Positions 41,479 through 51,483 of a stretch of DNA of 64,000 nt are shown piece after piece (position 1 is the stretch's first letter; the number at the start of each line of letters is the position of its first letter). The stretch comes from Psychrobacter arcticus 273-4 (GTDB lineage Bacteria; Pseudomonadota; Gammaproteobacteria; Pseudomonadales; Moraxellaceae): the NCBI RefSeq assembly GCF_000012305.1, contig NC_007204.1:2586702-2650701 (forward strand), given 5' to 3'. Below the pieces are notes generated by a model that ran no database searches, was not told where the DNA came from, and saw only the letters and a program-made list of their open reading frames with translations. A program made the translations under genes and the position numbers.

Positions 41479-41511
41479 AAAAAAAACGACCGCCGAAGCG
41501 ATCGTCTTTTA
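41479..41511 (-). terminator. Terminator of the outer-membrane barrel gene
   Basis: ACGACCGC and GCGATCGT around CGAA form an 8-bp stem with one mismatch. On the minus strand it is followed by a run of T (A-run 41479-41486). Confidence 0.85.
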
Positions 41512-41548
41512 TTTTAAACTTTCTCTTTAATACCTTAGTATTAAGAAA

Positions 41549-42085
41549 TTAGAATTTTAGCTGTGCACCAACCGTCATTAGATCAGCATCGCTACCTAGT
41601 TTGTCATATTCAGCTTCGACGCTGAAGTTAGGGTTTACTGAGTAGCCAAGACCAAGACCACCAGCTAAGCTAGTATCTTTATCTGTACCGTTAAAGGCAT
41701 TTGCAGTAGTGTTAGCGCGTTCTACTTCAGTTTTTGCAACACCTAGTTTACCTTTAGCATATAGACCAGTATTTGGGAATGCGTAACGATAGGTACCATA
41801 AGCGCCGTAAGATTTTGCGTTGATGTCGCCGCCTCTGTAATCAGCGTCATCCGAGCCTACAAATTCTGCTTCCATACCGAAGTTTGGATCAAAGTTGTAG
41901 CCTGCATATACGCCATATGCGGTTGGATCTTCAGCGCCATCAACATCTAGGTCAAACTGACCGACTTTAGCACCAACGTATGGTTGACCAGTATAGCCGT
42001 TGCCATAAGAAACGGCAGCTTGTGCACCCATACTTAATAAAGAACCGGCTGCTAATGCAAGTAGAGTTTTCTGTAGAGTTTTCAT
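41549..42085 (-). CDS. Outer-membrane beta-barrel protein (OmpA/opacity-like)
   Basis: 178 aa from ATG 42085, chosen because AAGGAG lies 8 bases upstream and a clear signal peptide follows (MKTLQKTLLALAAGSLLSMG, cleavage near AQA). The mature part has alternating YGVYAGYNF, GAYGTYRYAFP, and SVEAEYDKLGS strands and ends LKF, with the C-terminal Phe typical of outer-membrane proteins. It is an eight-strand barrel by size. The frame upstream of 42085 is not coding. The function is unknown. Confidence 0.85.
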   Translation of the reverse strand: MKTLQKTLLALAAGSLLSMGAQAAVSYGNGYTGQPYVGAKVGQFDLDVDGAEDPTAYGVYAGYNFDPNFGMEAEFVGSDDADYRGGDINAKSYGAYGTYRYAFPNTGLYAKGKLGVAKTEVERANTTANAFNGTDKDTSLAGGLGLGYSVNPNFSVEAEYDKLGSDADLMTVGAQLKF

Positions 42086-42396
42086 ATCTATCTCCTTAAA
42101 ATTACTGTGGACAAACAAGTTATTTATGTGTGTAGACTTTTTAGCCATATCGCCTTGTTTGCTAACGATGTATACATAGTAACAAACCATGTCAGAAACT
42201 CTGTCAGTGTTTAACGGTAAGAAAGTTAAGTTTTGCAAGTGTTTATCAGCATTCAAGTTACAAAGGCGGTTATATGAAATCTTTTGTTACAACCACTCAT
42301 TTTGTGCAATAATTCCTACTTATTCCAATAGTCATTTATAGCAAATTTAAATTCAATTAGCGAAAACAGCTTTTAAATAAGAAAAAAAGGATAAAA

Positions 42397-43629
42397 ATGA
42401 CTGCTTTTATTATTAATCGTCTACAAGCGTCGCTCGATGCGCTAGTAGCAGCGAAGCAATATCGTCAGATACCTAACTTACAACACCATGAGCGATATGT
42501 GATTAGCGAAGATAAGCGATTACTCAATATCGCTAGCAACGACTATCTTGGTTTGGGCGGTGATAAGCAACTACAGAGCGAGTTCCTTAATCAACTAAGT
42601 CAATTGCCGGTCGATAATGTGCCTAGGATGAGCGCTACCTCTTCTAGGCTTTTGACAGGTAACGATACACAGCTGCAAGCATTGGAGTCTGAACTACAAA
42701 GCTGGTATCAAAACGCGGTAGACAAGCAAAACCTAGCCTCATCAAAATCGGTACTGGTATTCAATAGTGGCTATCATGCCAATATTGGACTCTTGCCCGC
42801 CCTGACGGCATTGCCAATCAAAACCATAATTTTGGCAGACAAACTGGTGCACGCCAGCATTATAGATGGCATACGCCTCAGCCAAAGTAAACTCGTCAGC
42901 TATCATCGTTACCGTCACAACGACTATGAGCATTTAGCCAAATTTATTGAACAAGCAGATTCTAGTGTTGAGCGCATTATTATTGTCACCGAAAGCATCT
43001 TTAGTATGGATGGTGACCGTGCTGACTTGGCTCAATTGGTACAATTAAAAGCTAAAGATACTCGTATTGAGCTGTATATCGATGAAGCACATGCCATTGG
43101 TATATTAGGTGACACAGGTTTGGGTTTGGCAGAAGAAACCCAAACACTGGCTGATATTGATTATCTGGTGGGTACCTTTGGTAAAGCTTTTGCTTCCATT
43201 GGCGCTTATATCATGTGTGATGAGGTCGTCAAACAATGGCTGATCAATCAGATGCGTCCGCTTATTTTTAGCACCGCTTTACCGCCCATCAATCATGCAT
43301 GGACACGTTTTATTTTGGCAAAAATGCCAAGCTTAACGGAGCAGCGTCTCCATCTTGCGCAGTTATCTACCACGCTTAGTGACGCTATTCCCGAACGCTA
43401 TCGCGTGTCGTCAACACAGCAAAAGGCAGGCTACAACTCCCCTATCGTGCCTTATATACTAGGTGATAATGCGCTCACTGTCGAAAAAGCAAAGCAGCTA
43501 CAAGCAGCAGGATTTTATGCCTTGCCTATTAGGCCGCCTACTGTTCCTGCAAATACTGCTCGTATTCGCTTGGTGATGAATGCGGCACTTAGCCATGAAG
43601 ACTGTCAGCGACTGATAGCACACTTATAA
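42397..43629 (+). CDS. bioF: 8-amino-7-oxononanoate synthase
   Basis: A PLP enzyme (410 aa) that condenses pimeloyl-ACP and alanine in biotin synthesis. ASNDYLGLGGD near the N-terminus, a conserved TSSRLLTG, the ESIFSMDGD stretch, YIDEAHAIGILG and the PLP lysine in GTFGKAFAS are all present. It is followed by bioC after 77 bases on the same strand. bioA, bioD and bioB are not in the window. Confidence 0.95.
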   Translation: MTAFIINRLQASLDALVAAKQYRQIPNLQHHERYVISEDKRLLNIASNDYLGLGGDKQLQSEFLNQLSQLPVDNVPRMSATSSRLLTGNDTQLQALESELQSWYQNAVDKQNLASSKSVLVFNSGYHANIGLLPALTALPIKTIILADKLVHASIIDGIRLSQSKLVSYHRYRHNDYEHLAKFIEQADSSVERIIIVTESIFSMDGDRADLAQLVQLKAKDTRIELYIDEAHAIGILGDTGLGLAEETQTLADIDYLVGTFGKAFASIGAYIMCDEVVKQWLINQMRPLIFSTALPPINHAWTRFILAKMPSLTEQRLHLAQLSTTLSDAIPERYRVSSTQQKAGYNSPIVPYILGDNALTVEKAKQLQAAGFYALPIRPPTVPANTARIRLVMNAALSHEDCQRLIAHL

Positions 43630-43706
43630 TATGATTGTTTCTTTTCTAGTAAACTCCCTCTTCTATCATTAATCGATAATCAGCTTATTTGGATGCAATA
43701 AACGAC

Positions 43707-44531
43707 ATGAAAGCTCCTGCTACACCTGACACCTTTAGCACAAGAAAAAAAGCTATCGCACGCCACTTTGCCAATGCCGAAGATTATGACCAGCATGCCT
43801 ATATTCAAGAGCAAGTCTGTCAACATTTACTTGCCCATATTGCTCATACTAAGCAAGATAGTATATTAGAAATCGGTGCAGGCACAGGTCAGATGACAGG
43901 CTTGTTAGCAGCGAACATTCAAAGTCAGCACTGGTTTATCAATGAGTTGTGTCATGAACAAGCGGCAACATTGCAGTCGATATTACCAACAGCCAACATA
44001 ATGATTGGCGATGCTGAGACCATGGAGTTATCCAAAGACTCTCACCAAATAAAACACAGCTTGATAGTCAGTGCCAACGCAGTACAGTGGTTCGATAACC
44101 CATTGAGTTTTGTAAAACAATCTGCCCATCGTTTGCAAGCAGACGGGCAATTGCTCTTTAATACTTTTACGCCAGATAATTTTTTGCAGATTAAGCGATT
44201 AACGGGTCAAGGACTCCATTATCCCGCTATCAGTGAATGGCAATCAGCACTAAAAGATGCAGGTTTTGAGAAAATTACACTGTCTACCCAGCGCGTTGAT
44301 GTACCCTTTGCCAATCCCTACGCCATCCTTAAGCATATGCAGCTAACAGGGGTATCAACCAACCAAACCCAAGAACAGTCAAGTAGTAGTAAGCCTTTTA
44401 CATGGACCAAGTCCCGTCTAAAACAATTTGAACAAGACTATTGGCAGCACTTCTCTGAATTAAATAAAGAGGGTCAGCCTTATGTCAATTTGACTTATGA
44501 CGTGCTGATCGTGAGTGCCTTTAACGCATAA
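43707..44531 (+). CDS. bioC: Malonyl-ACP O-methyltransferase
   Basis: A SAM-dependent methyltransferase (about 274 aa) that starts pimeloyl chain synthesis for biotin. ARHFANAEDYDQHAYIQEQV is the typical BioC N-terminus, ILEIGAGTGQMT is SAM motif I, and SANAVQWFDNP is a family signature. ATG 43707 is used. The frame opens six codons earlier with TTG, and neither has a good Shine-Dalgarno sequence. Its neighbour bioF supports the assignment. Confidence 0.9.
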   Translation: MKAPATPDTFSTRKKAIARHFANAEDYDQHAYIQEQVCQHLLAHIAHTKQDSILEIGAGTGQMTGLLAANIQSQHWFINELCHEQAATLQSILPTANIMIGDAETMELSKDSHQIKHSLIVSANAVQWFDNPLSFVKQSAHRLQADGQLLFNTFTPDNFLQIKRLTGQGLHYPAISEWQSALKDAGFEKITLSTQRVDVPFANPYAILKHMQLTGVSTNQTQEQSSSSKPFTWTKSRLKQFEQDYWQHFSELNKEGQPYVNLTYDVLIVSAFNA

Positions 44532-44591
44532 ATATGTGAGAGGTGGTCATATTAGTAGCATATAAAATTAACCCTATAAACTGAATAGCAT

Positions 44592-44621
44592 AAAAAACGC
44601 ACCCCGAAGGATGCGTTTTTT
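44592..44621. terminator. Bidirectional terminator between bioC and dnaK
   Basis: AAAAAACGCA and TGCGTTTTTT are perfect 10-bp arms around a ten-base loop. The A- and T-runs on both sides let it end both bioC (plus) and dnaK (minus). Confidence 0.9.
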
Positions 44622-44647
44622 GATTTAACGACTTATTAGCAGTAGAA

Positions 44648-46591
44648 TTATTTCTTATCGTCTTCTACTTCAGTAAACTCAGCATCGACCACATCGTCGT
44701 CTGCTTGGTTGTTCTCGCCAGCATTATCCGCACCTTGTTGGAACTGGTTTGGATCCATACCTTCGCTACCTGCGCCTGCATCAGCATAAATCTTCTGGCT
44801 AACTGGCAAGAAGGCATTATCTAATGCTTCAAGCTTAGCTTTGATGTCATCATGATCATCTTCTTTAGCAGCTGCCTCAAGCTCAGAGATAGCCGTTTCT
44901 ACTGATGATTTTTCATCGTCAGATACTTTATCTGCGGCATCTTTTAGCGCTTTTTGTACTGCATGGATACGACCATCTGCTTCGTTACGCACTTGCGCTA
45001 GATTGGCGAATTTCTCGTCTTCAGCAGCATTGGCTTCAGCATCACGAATCATTTGTTCAACTTCTTCGTCCGACAAACCAGAATCGGCTTTAATTTGGAT
45101 ACTTTGTGCTTTACCAGTACCTTTGTCAGTCGCTGAAATATTCATGATACCGTCAGCGTTGATGTCAAAGCTTACTTCGATTTGTGGTAAACCACGTGGT
45201 GCAGGTGGAATATCCGTTAGATCAAAGCGACCAAGCTGTTTATTTTGATTTGCAATTTTACGCTCGCCTTGATAAACCTGAATGCTAACTGCTGGCTGGT
45301 TGTCTTCTGCCGTTGAGAATACCTGTGATTTCTTAGTCGGAATCATGGTGTTTTTCTCAATGATTGGCGTCAAGATGCCACCCATGGTTTCGATACCAAG
45401 CGTCAATGGTGTCACATCAAGTAGCAATACGTCGGTTTTTTCACCAGACAATACTGCGCCTTGAATCGCTGCACCCGCTGCTACTGCTTCATCAGGGTTC
45501 ACGTCTTTACGTGGCTCTTGCCCGAAGAATTCTTGTACTTTTTGCTGTACCAATGGCATACGAGTCTGACCACCAACTAAGATGACATCATCAATATCGC
45601 CAATTTTTATGCCCGCATCTTCAAGTGCCATCTTACAAGGACCCATCGTACGTTGTACTAACTCTTCAGTTAAGCTCTCAAGTTTTGAGCGGCTGATAGT
45701 CACCACCAAATGCTTAGGACCACTACTATCAGCAGTGATATACGGCAAGTTCACTTCAGTGCTTTGAGCACTTGATAACTCAATCTTCGCTTTTTCTGCC
45801 GCTTCTTTTAGACGCTGCATCGCAAGAGAGTCGCCTTTTAGGTTGACGTCTTGGTCTTTTTTGAATTCAGCGACTAAGAAGTCAATTAACGCTGAGTCAA
45901 AATCTTCACCACCAAGGAATGTATCACCATTGGTCGCTAATACTTCAAACTGCTGCTCGCCATCGACGTCAGCGATTTCGATGATTGATACGTCAAAAGT
46001 ACCACCACCTAAGTCATAAACAGCAACAGTGCTATCACCTTGCTTTTTGTCCATGCCATAAGCAAGAGCAGCGGCAGTTGGTTCATTGATGATACGTTTT
46101 ACATCAAGACCAGCAATTTTACCCGCATCTTTGGTTGCTTGACGCTGTGAGTCATTAAAGTAAGCAGGTACAGTTACAACCGCTTCAGTAACCGCTTCAC
46201 CAAGATAGTCTTCTGCTGTCTTTTTCATTTTCTTCAAGATTTCAGCAGAAACCTGTGGTGGTGCCAGTTTTTTGCCGTTGATTTCTACCCACGCATCACC
46301 GTTATCCGCTTTGGCGATTTTATAAGGCACCATACCAATATCTTTTTGCACGACTTTGTCATCAAAACGACGACCAATCAAACGCTTGATAGCAAATAAC
46401 GTGTTGTTTGGATTGGTTACCGCTTGACGCTTGGCTGACTGACCGACAAGGATCTCGTCATCTTTATAAGCGACAATCGATGGGGTCGTACGAGTACCTT
46501 CAGCATTTTCGATGATTTTAACTTTATCACCTTCCATTACTGCGACACATGAGTTGGTTGTACCTAAATCAATACCAATAACTTTACCCAT
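44648..46591 (-). CDS. dnaK: Chaperone DnaK (Hsp70)
   Basis: The ATP-dependent chaperone (647 aa) that works with GrpE and Dna[15 protein letters not shown] at the N-terminus, [14 protein letters not shown] near 195, and [10 protein letters not shown] near 342 mark the ATPase domain. The linker [19 protein letters not shown] leads to the substrate domain, and the tail is acidic, ending [10 protein letters not shown]. It has its own promoter 130 bases upstream. dnaJ is not next to it in this window. Confidence 0.98.
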
Positions 46592-46722
46592 AATGAATTG
46601 CTCCTAATTTATTTTTAAATACAATTTTATTTCATCAGACCGTCGATCACTAGCTCATAGTCGGTCACTTGTTGCTTTATATCGGTTTGCTTATGCATTT
46701 TTTCAAGTCGATAACCATGTAA

Positions 46723-46751
46723 ATAATGCCTTTTGTGTGATTTTTTGTCAA
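46723..46751 (-). promoter_or_regulatory. dnaK promoter in the grpE-dnaK gap
   Basis: On the minus strand TTGACA (46746-46751) and CATTAT (46723-46728) are 17 bases apart. This is a housekeeping-sigma promoter. I see no sigma-32 style CTTGAAA/CCCCAT pair here. Confidence 0.55.
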
Positions 46752-46885
46752 AAGCCCCACTAATAATAAGGTTTAGCACAGTTAAAGACTGAATATATAT
46801 TGCCTATATGCTTTATGGCCATCTAGGACTATGTTGGCGACGTTATATGCTTAACATACTATCGCTTTAGCGCCTGTCCTATCTA

Positions 46886-47485
46886 CTACTGACCGATACG
46901 TACCATCGCCGGACGTAATAAACGACCATTTAAGCTATAGCCTTTTTGTAAAACTGTACCAACGGTATCGGCTGGCGCATCAGCGTCGATACCGACCGCT
47001 TCATGAAAATCAGCGTTGAATTTTTCGCCTTGTGGCTCAACCGCTTCGACGCCATTTTTGTTTAGCACATCTAGCAATGCTTTATGTGTCAATCTTACGC
47101 CTTCAGTAACAGGATCGTCTGCATTGGTGCTTTCAATCGCACGCTCCAAGTTATCGACCACTTCTAACAACTCTTTGGCAAATTTCTGTAGCGCAAAACG
47201 TTTGCTCTTATCAGCCTCTTGCTCTATGCGTTTTTGCGCATTGTAAGTTTCGGCATTGGCACGAGCGGTACTTTCTTTGGCTTGTTTGACTTCGCCTTCT
47301 AGCTCAGCGATACGGGCTTTAAAAGTATCAAGATCAATGTCGTTTTCGATAATACTTTCTTCGACAGAGTTATTTTGTGGGTCAAACTCTTTTAAGGTTT
47401 CTTCTAAAATACTCTCATCGTGTGCCACGTTGTCATGTGAAACATTTTGATCGATCGATTCGTGGTTGTTATTTTGCTCGCTCAT
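46886..47485 (-). CDS. grpE: Nucleotide exchange factor GrpE
   Basis: GrpE (199 aa) releases ADP from DnaK. An acidic disordered N-terminus (1-50) is followed by a long coiled coil with NAETYNAQKRIEQEADKSKR, and a C-terminal beta domain with GVEAVEPQGEKFNADFHEAV and VGTVLQKGYSLNGRLLRPA. It is upstream of dnaK on the same strand with a 294-bp gap. AAGGAGC precedes the ATG. Confidence 0.96.
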   Translation of the reverse strand: MSEQNNNHESIDQNVSHDNVAHDESILEETLKEFDPQNNSVEESIIENDIDLDTFKARIAELEGEVKQAKESTARANAETYNAQKRIEQEADKSKRFALQKFAKELLEVVDNLERAIESTNADDPVTEGVRLTHKALLDVLNKNGVEAVEPQGEKFNADFHEAVGIDADAPADTVGTVLQKGYSLNGRLLRPAMVRIGQ

Positions 47486-47647
47486 GATAGCTCCTTGATA
47501 GTGTCATAATTTAATAGTGTCATAATAATGATGGAATGTAGCACACAAAAAATTGGCGCATCGCTCGCCACTTTGTGTTTATTACTAATACATCGACTCA
47601 TGATTCATAGGCTTATATTGCCTACTTAACCTTGATTACTGGTTCTT

Positions 47648-47675
47648 TATATAACTATATATAATCACCTTTCAA
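47648..47675 (-). promoter_or_regulatory. Candidate grpE promoter
   Basis: On the minus strand TTGAAA (47670-47675) and TATATA (47648-47653) are 16 bases apart, about 160 bases before grpE. It resembles a sigma-70 promoter, and TTGAAA alone is not enough to call sigma-32 control. Confidence 0.4.
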
Positions 47676-47757
47676 TAGCTGCTTGATAAAGGTTGTGAAG
47701 GCAGATTTCAAGCCCAATACAAGGAATTTTTCTCACCAATGATAAACGCTATGCAAA

Positions 47758-47895
47758 TATAGTCGGTGAAAAGTAATATCTATACAACACCTACTGCTGG
47801 TGCAAATTTTTCTTGCTTGCTGTGCCTACGCAGACAGAGGCTGCAAAAAATTTACACCAGCAATACGGTAGCGACTTTAAAGTATTTCAACTATA
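47758..47895 (+). mobile_element. MITE-A copy 4 (138 bp)
   Basis: TATAGTCGGTGAAAAG to TATTTCAACTATA, with intact internal repeat. Its right end supplies the stop codon of the truncated epimerase at 47891-48001, so it lies at the breakpoint of a lost gene. Confidence 0.85.
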
Positions 47896-48001
47896 TTTTG
47901 ACAGGGGCTTTATTTCTACCCATCTCTTGATAGCGCTTCAGCAGCTCATGGCTAAATGCACTACCCAAAAACCCTGAACCACCGCTGATTAGAATATTCA
48001 T
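47891..48001 (-). pseudogene. N-terminal remnant of an SDR-type epimerase (TIGR01777-like)
   Basis: After AAGGATAATAAGCG the ATG at 48001 opens MNILISGGSGFLGSAF, the Rossmann start of the YfcH-type nucleoside-diphosphate-sugar epimerases. The frame stops after 36 codons inside MITE-A copy 4. The sequence beyond the element does not resume the protein, so most of the gene has been lost. Confidence 0.75.
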
Positions 48002-48144
48002 CGCTTATTATCCTTATTATTGATTATATTCTCATCAGTGTGACAAAAAGCACACCATGAAAACAAGATGACAAGTGTAGAGGTAAGTAAAAGGGACCAA
48101 AAGTAGTGATATCAAACTGTGACTATCAAACTGTAACTATCAAA

Positions 48145-48789
48145 TTAGCGAATAATTTGTCCTGTTAAAGCGTCACCTATTTGGCTTGGCAACTGATAAC
48201 CCAACGTTTCACCTTTAAGGTAGCCAACACACTCATTTGAGTTTGCATGGTGTCTTAAAAAATAACGTTGTGCTTCGCTGAGTGACAGCGCAGGAGGTTG
48301 ACCTGCCGGATTGCAGCTTGTTGAAACAACAAAACCATAAGGATTGCTAGCTGACACCATCTGCGCGCACAGTTGCTTGACCAACGGATGGTCAATAACA
48401 CGTACCGCAACACTATCATGAGCACCCGTAATCCATGATGGAATAGTAATCAGCAGCTTTTGTGAAATAGGCAATAACCAAGTATGTGCTTGTTTGGCAG
48501 TGCCATTAATCGAATCAGTTTGCCAACTATCAAGCACGGTTTGACGCTCAACAGCATCTAAACCTTCTAGTAGCACCGTAATACGGCTTGGGCTATCAGT
48601 GACTACAATCATACCCTTCTCTATTGGGCGCTGCTTAATAGTCAATAGCTGCATGACTGCTTGCTGATTAAATGGATCACAGCCGATGCCCCACACGCTT
48701 TCGGTTGGGTAAGCGAGCAGCTGCCCTTTTTTAAGCCAATGAGCCGCTTGAATAACAGAGTCAGTAATAAGAGGTGTGGATAAGGACAT
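48145..48789 (-). CDS. tsaC: Threonylcarbamoyl-AMP synthase TsaC (YrdC/RimN)
   Basis: Makes threonylcarbamoyl-AMP for the t6A37 modification of ANN-decoding tRNAs (214 aa). AYPTESVWGIGCDPFN is the typical substrate pocket, IKQRPIEKGMIVV contains the conserved KxRP, and SVAVRVIDHPLVK and STSCNPAG near the C-terminus complete the YrdC fold. It is downstream of dprA on the same strand, separated by two MITEs. The spacing to dprA is normally short in relatives. Confidence 0.93.
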   Translation of the reverse strand: MSLSTPLITDSVIQAAHWLKKGQLLAYPTESVWGIGCDPFNQQAVMQLLTIKQRPIEKGMIVVTDSPSRITVLLEGLDAVERQTVLDSWQTDSINGTAKQAHTWLLPISQKLLITIPSWITGAHDSVAVRVIDHPLVKQLCAQMVSASNPYGFVVSTSCNPAGQPPALSLSEAQRYFLRHHANSNECVGYLKGETLGYQLPSQIGDALTGQIIR

Positions 48790-48824
48790 AAAATAATGCC
48801 TTTAAAATAAAAAAATAAAAGAGA

Positions 48825-48962
48825 TATAGTCGGTGAAAAGTAATATCGATACAACACGTACTACTGGTGCAAATTTTTCTTGCTTGCTGTGCCTACGCAG
48901 ACAGAGGCTGCAAAAAATTTACACCAGCAATACGGTAGCGACTTTAAAGTATTTCAACTATA
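48825..48962 (+). mobile_element. MITE-A copy 5 (138 bp)
   Basis: A full 138-bp copy between tsaC and dprA, 33 bases from MITE-B. The ends are TATAGTCGG and CAACTATA. Confidence 0.85.
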
Positions 48963-48995
48963 TCGTGGATTTATTTTACAAGAAATACAGCGTTG

Positions 48996-49103
48996 TATAG
49001 TCAGTTCAATATAATTTCGATACAAGGAAACCAAGCGCAGATAGTACAAGTAGCACATCAAGCGAGGATAACGATGTAGCGGATTTATATTAAACTGACT
49101 ATA
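48996..49103. mobile_element. MITE-B (108 bp)
   Basis: The ends are TATAGTCAGTTCAATATAA and TTATATTAAACTGACTATA, 19-bp terminal inverted repeats with one mismatch, bounded by TA. The interior is unlike MITE-A. It carries no open frame and sits just after dprA. It shares the TATAGTC tip with MITE-A and with the IS630 fragment at 12686, which suggests mobilisation by the same kind of transposase. Confidence 0.8.
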
Positions 49104-49110
49104 AGCATGA

Positions 49111-50328
49111 TTAAATACGTAAATAGCGTCCACCTTGGACAGTAATAGCACCCACTAGCTCTAGCTCCATTAACTGCCCAATCAATTGCGCGGGTGCAAG
49201 ATTGGTAGCGAGAATAAGCGCGTCCAAATCTTGACCGTGCCAATCTAACTTTTCAAACAAGGTAGTTAGATGCTCAGGGATGTTAATACTAGGCGATGGT
49301 TTTATTTGATGAGATTCTGTGGTCTTTTTGCTAGTAGTAGGCGGGCTAGATACTGACTGGTGAGAGGTTTGCGTGTTTGAGCTCTCATTAGGTTGATGCT
49401 TAAACTGGGTTGGCAACTGCGCACTAACATCATTCAACACTTGCTGAGGATGATAAATCAAGGTTGCGCCCTCCCGTATTAGATGATGGCAACCTTCAGC
49501 ATTACTATTGTCTATATGACTTGGAATCGCAAAGACTTGCTTACCCTGCTCGGAGGTCAGCCTAGCTGTAATCAGTGAGCCACTTTTAATGGTCGCCTCA
49601 GTGACGATAGTAGCAAGACTCAACCCCGCAACCAAGCGATTGCGACGCGGGAAAGTATGCTTATGTGGCAGCGTATGCGGTAACAGCTCACTGATGATAC
49701 AACCGCCTTTCTCAATGATTTGGCTAAACAGCTGATCATGATGATTGGGGTAATTGACATCAATGCCCGTGCCCATGACGCCCACTGTGCGACCTTGGTG
49801 TGATATATCATTCTGTGCCAGCGCACCAAGATGGGCACGCTTATCCACGCCAATAGCAAGACCACTGGTAATAATGTAGCCTGCTTGGGCAAGATATTGC
49901 GCCATATCATAGGTGATTTTTTGAGCGTGTGTCGTCGGCTTGCGACTGCCAACGATGGCGATTTGGGCACGGTGCAACAGCTCACTATTACCCCGATAAA
50001 ACAATAGCGGCGGTGGATCGTATATCTCTAATAGTTGGGTAGGATAATTTGTCTGGTCGGCGAATAATAGGCCGTACTTTTCTTCTATCAATGCCTGTTG
50101 AATGTTATCGATAGTGGCACACGTTTGCTCGGGCTGCTCATGCCTTGCCAAATGGGTATGATGAATCCCTAATTGACGCCACGACTCTACGCCTGCTTGT
50201 AATGCAAGCTGCGCACTGCCATAGGTATGAATAAGTTTATGATAAGACGATAATGACGCATTCAGCTCAAACCACAGCGCTAGGATGGCGCGCTGATCGT
50301 CTGATAAAATAAAAGGGGCTACCGTCAT
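49111..50328 (-). CDS. dprA: DNA processing protein DprA
   Basis: Loads RecA on incoming single-stranded DNA during transformation (405 aa). The Rossmann-like DprA domain has IAIVGSRKPT near 130, ITSGLAIGVDKRAH, VGVMGTGIDVNYP, EKGGCIISELLP and FPRRNRLVAGLS. A low-complexity Ser/Thr/Gln linker (about 305-345) precedes a C-terminal winged helix (EHLTTLFEKLDWHGQDLD). It follows the LysM gene after 57 bases. Confidence 0.95.
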   Translation of the reverse strand: MTVAPFILSDDQRAILALWFELNASLSSYHKLIHTYGSAQLALQAGVESWRQLGIHHTHLARHEQPEQTCATIDNIQQALIEEKYGLLFADQTNYPTQLLEIYDPPPLLFYRGNSELLHRAQIAIVGSRKPTTHAQKITYDMAQYLAQAGYIITSGLAIGVDKRAHLGALAQNDISHQGRTVGVMGTGIDVNYPNHHDQLFSQIIEKGGCIISELLPHTLPHKHTFPRRNRLVAGLSLATIVTEATIKSGSLITARLTSEQGKQVFAIPSHIDNSNAEGCHHLIREGATLIYHPQQVLNDVSAQLPTQFKHQPNESSNTQTSHQSVSSPPTTSKKTTESHQIKPSPSINIPEHLTTLFEKLDWHGQDLDALILATNLAPAQLIGQLMELELVGAITVQGGRYLRI

Positions 50329-50385
50329 TATCGTATGGCTCGTATAGGCTTACTTATCGTATCCGCTCTAGAATATGAGGCTTGA

Positions 50386-51483
50386 TTACAAGTAAGGAGG
50401 TGGCAAAAGCTGATCACCAACACTCAGCGGCAGATCAGACTCAAGTACATAAGCATAGCTGATGTGCTCAAAAGTATTGAATACCATCACCATACCGCTT
50501 GGCTCGCTTGGCAAGCGTACCAGTGTATCATTGTCTTTGATATCGCGTATCACTGCGCCTTTTTGATAAACGGTTAATACATCACCCGGCTTCGCACCAT
50601 GTACGCGACCTAAATTAATAGCGACCACGCTACCTTTGGCAGCTGAGCTAATAGAATCCATCACGCGGACGATCATACCACCGCGATTGACGGTTGCTGG
50701 CGTTGGATAAAAGACCGGCGGAATAGCATTATCGAGCTCAACAAAAACCCGATCGCCTTCACGCACTTCTTTGCCGTAGCTGTCGATAAGCTGCAAGCTC
50801 GTCACGCCATTGGTTGCCGTAGAAGTAACCAACCCCGTTGCCACTTGTGTGACTTCTACGCCAATGACTTTTTGTGTTTTTAGCTCAGTATACATTTCGC
50901 CTTCGTGGTAGATACCATAACGCTGACCAACGATAAGCGGCACGCCTTTGGCATAAACCTTGTCACCACTGGCGGTGATTAAGTTGCCTTTTTTTGAAGC
51001 TAAAATATAAGGTGTGGTATTAAAATCTTGCGGATTAACAATCAGAGTCTTATCAAGCCAATGCTGAATAGCAGACAATGGAATAGGTGGAATACTATTA
51101 ACAGCAGAGGTCACCGCGACCGGCGTAGTTACCACATTGCCTGTCAATTGCTTTTCAATTCCTGCACAGCCCTCGCCTGTATCGACACCGATTAAAGTTT
51201 TATCTTTAATCACACATAGAATCAAAACATCATTAGGATATATCAGATCGGGATTTTTGATTTGTTTATTGGTCGCCCAAATCTCTTTCCAGCGCCATGG
51301 ACTGTCCAGATAACGTCCTGAGATATCCCATAGAGTATCGCCCTTTTTGACAATATAGCGATTGGGCGCATCCGCCTTGATAGTCGGCGGCGGATTATTA
51401 GCGTGGGCAGTGCTCATTAGCATTGCACTGCTCAAGGTGGTCACCCATAGCGCCTTGACTATATTTTTTAAGCTCATCTTCAT
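50386..51483 (-). CDS. Exported LysM-domain protein
   Basis: About 365 aa. I use ATG 51483, which begins a signal peptide (MKMSLKNIVKALW to AHA, near residue 30). The frame upstream of it is not convincing. The LysM domain is RYIVKKGDTLWDISGRYLD through NPDLIYPNDVL (about 43-95), a peptidoglycan-binding fold. The rest looks like repeated small beta domains with no catalytic motif. The order LysM-dprA-tsaC is common in the Moraxellaceae. Confidence 0.85.
   Translation of the reverse strand: MKMSLKNIVKALWVTTLSSAMLMSTAHANNPPPTIKADAPNRYIVKKGDTLWDISGRYLDSPWRWKEIWATNKQIKNPDLIYPNDVLILCVIKDKTLIGVDTGEGCAGIEKQLTGNVVTTPVAVTSAVNSIPPIPLSAIQHWLDKTLIVNPQDFNTTPYILASKKGNLITASGDKVYAKGVPLIVGQRYGIYHEGEMYTELKTQKVIGVEVTQVATGLVTSTATNGVTSLQLIDSYGKEVREGDRVFVELDNAIPPVFYPTPATVNRGGMIVRVMDSISSAAKGSVVAINLGRVHGAKPGDVLTVYQKGAVIRDIKDNDTLVRLPSEPSGMVMVFNTFEHISYAYVLESDLPLSVGDQLLPPPYL

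Noticed and set aside
46592..47700. Sigma-32 heat-shock promoter of grpE or dnaK
   Set aside because: TTGAAA is present before grpE, but no CCCCAT-type -10 at the right distance. Sigma-70-like pairs fit better.
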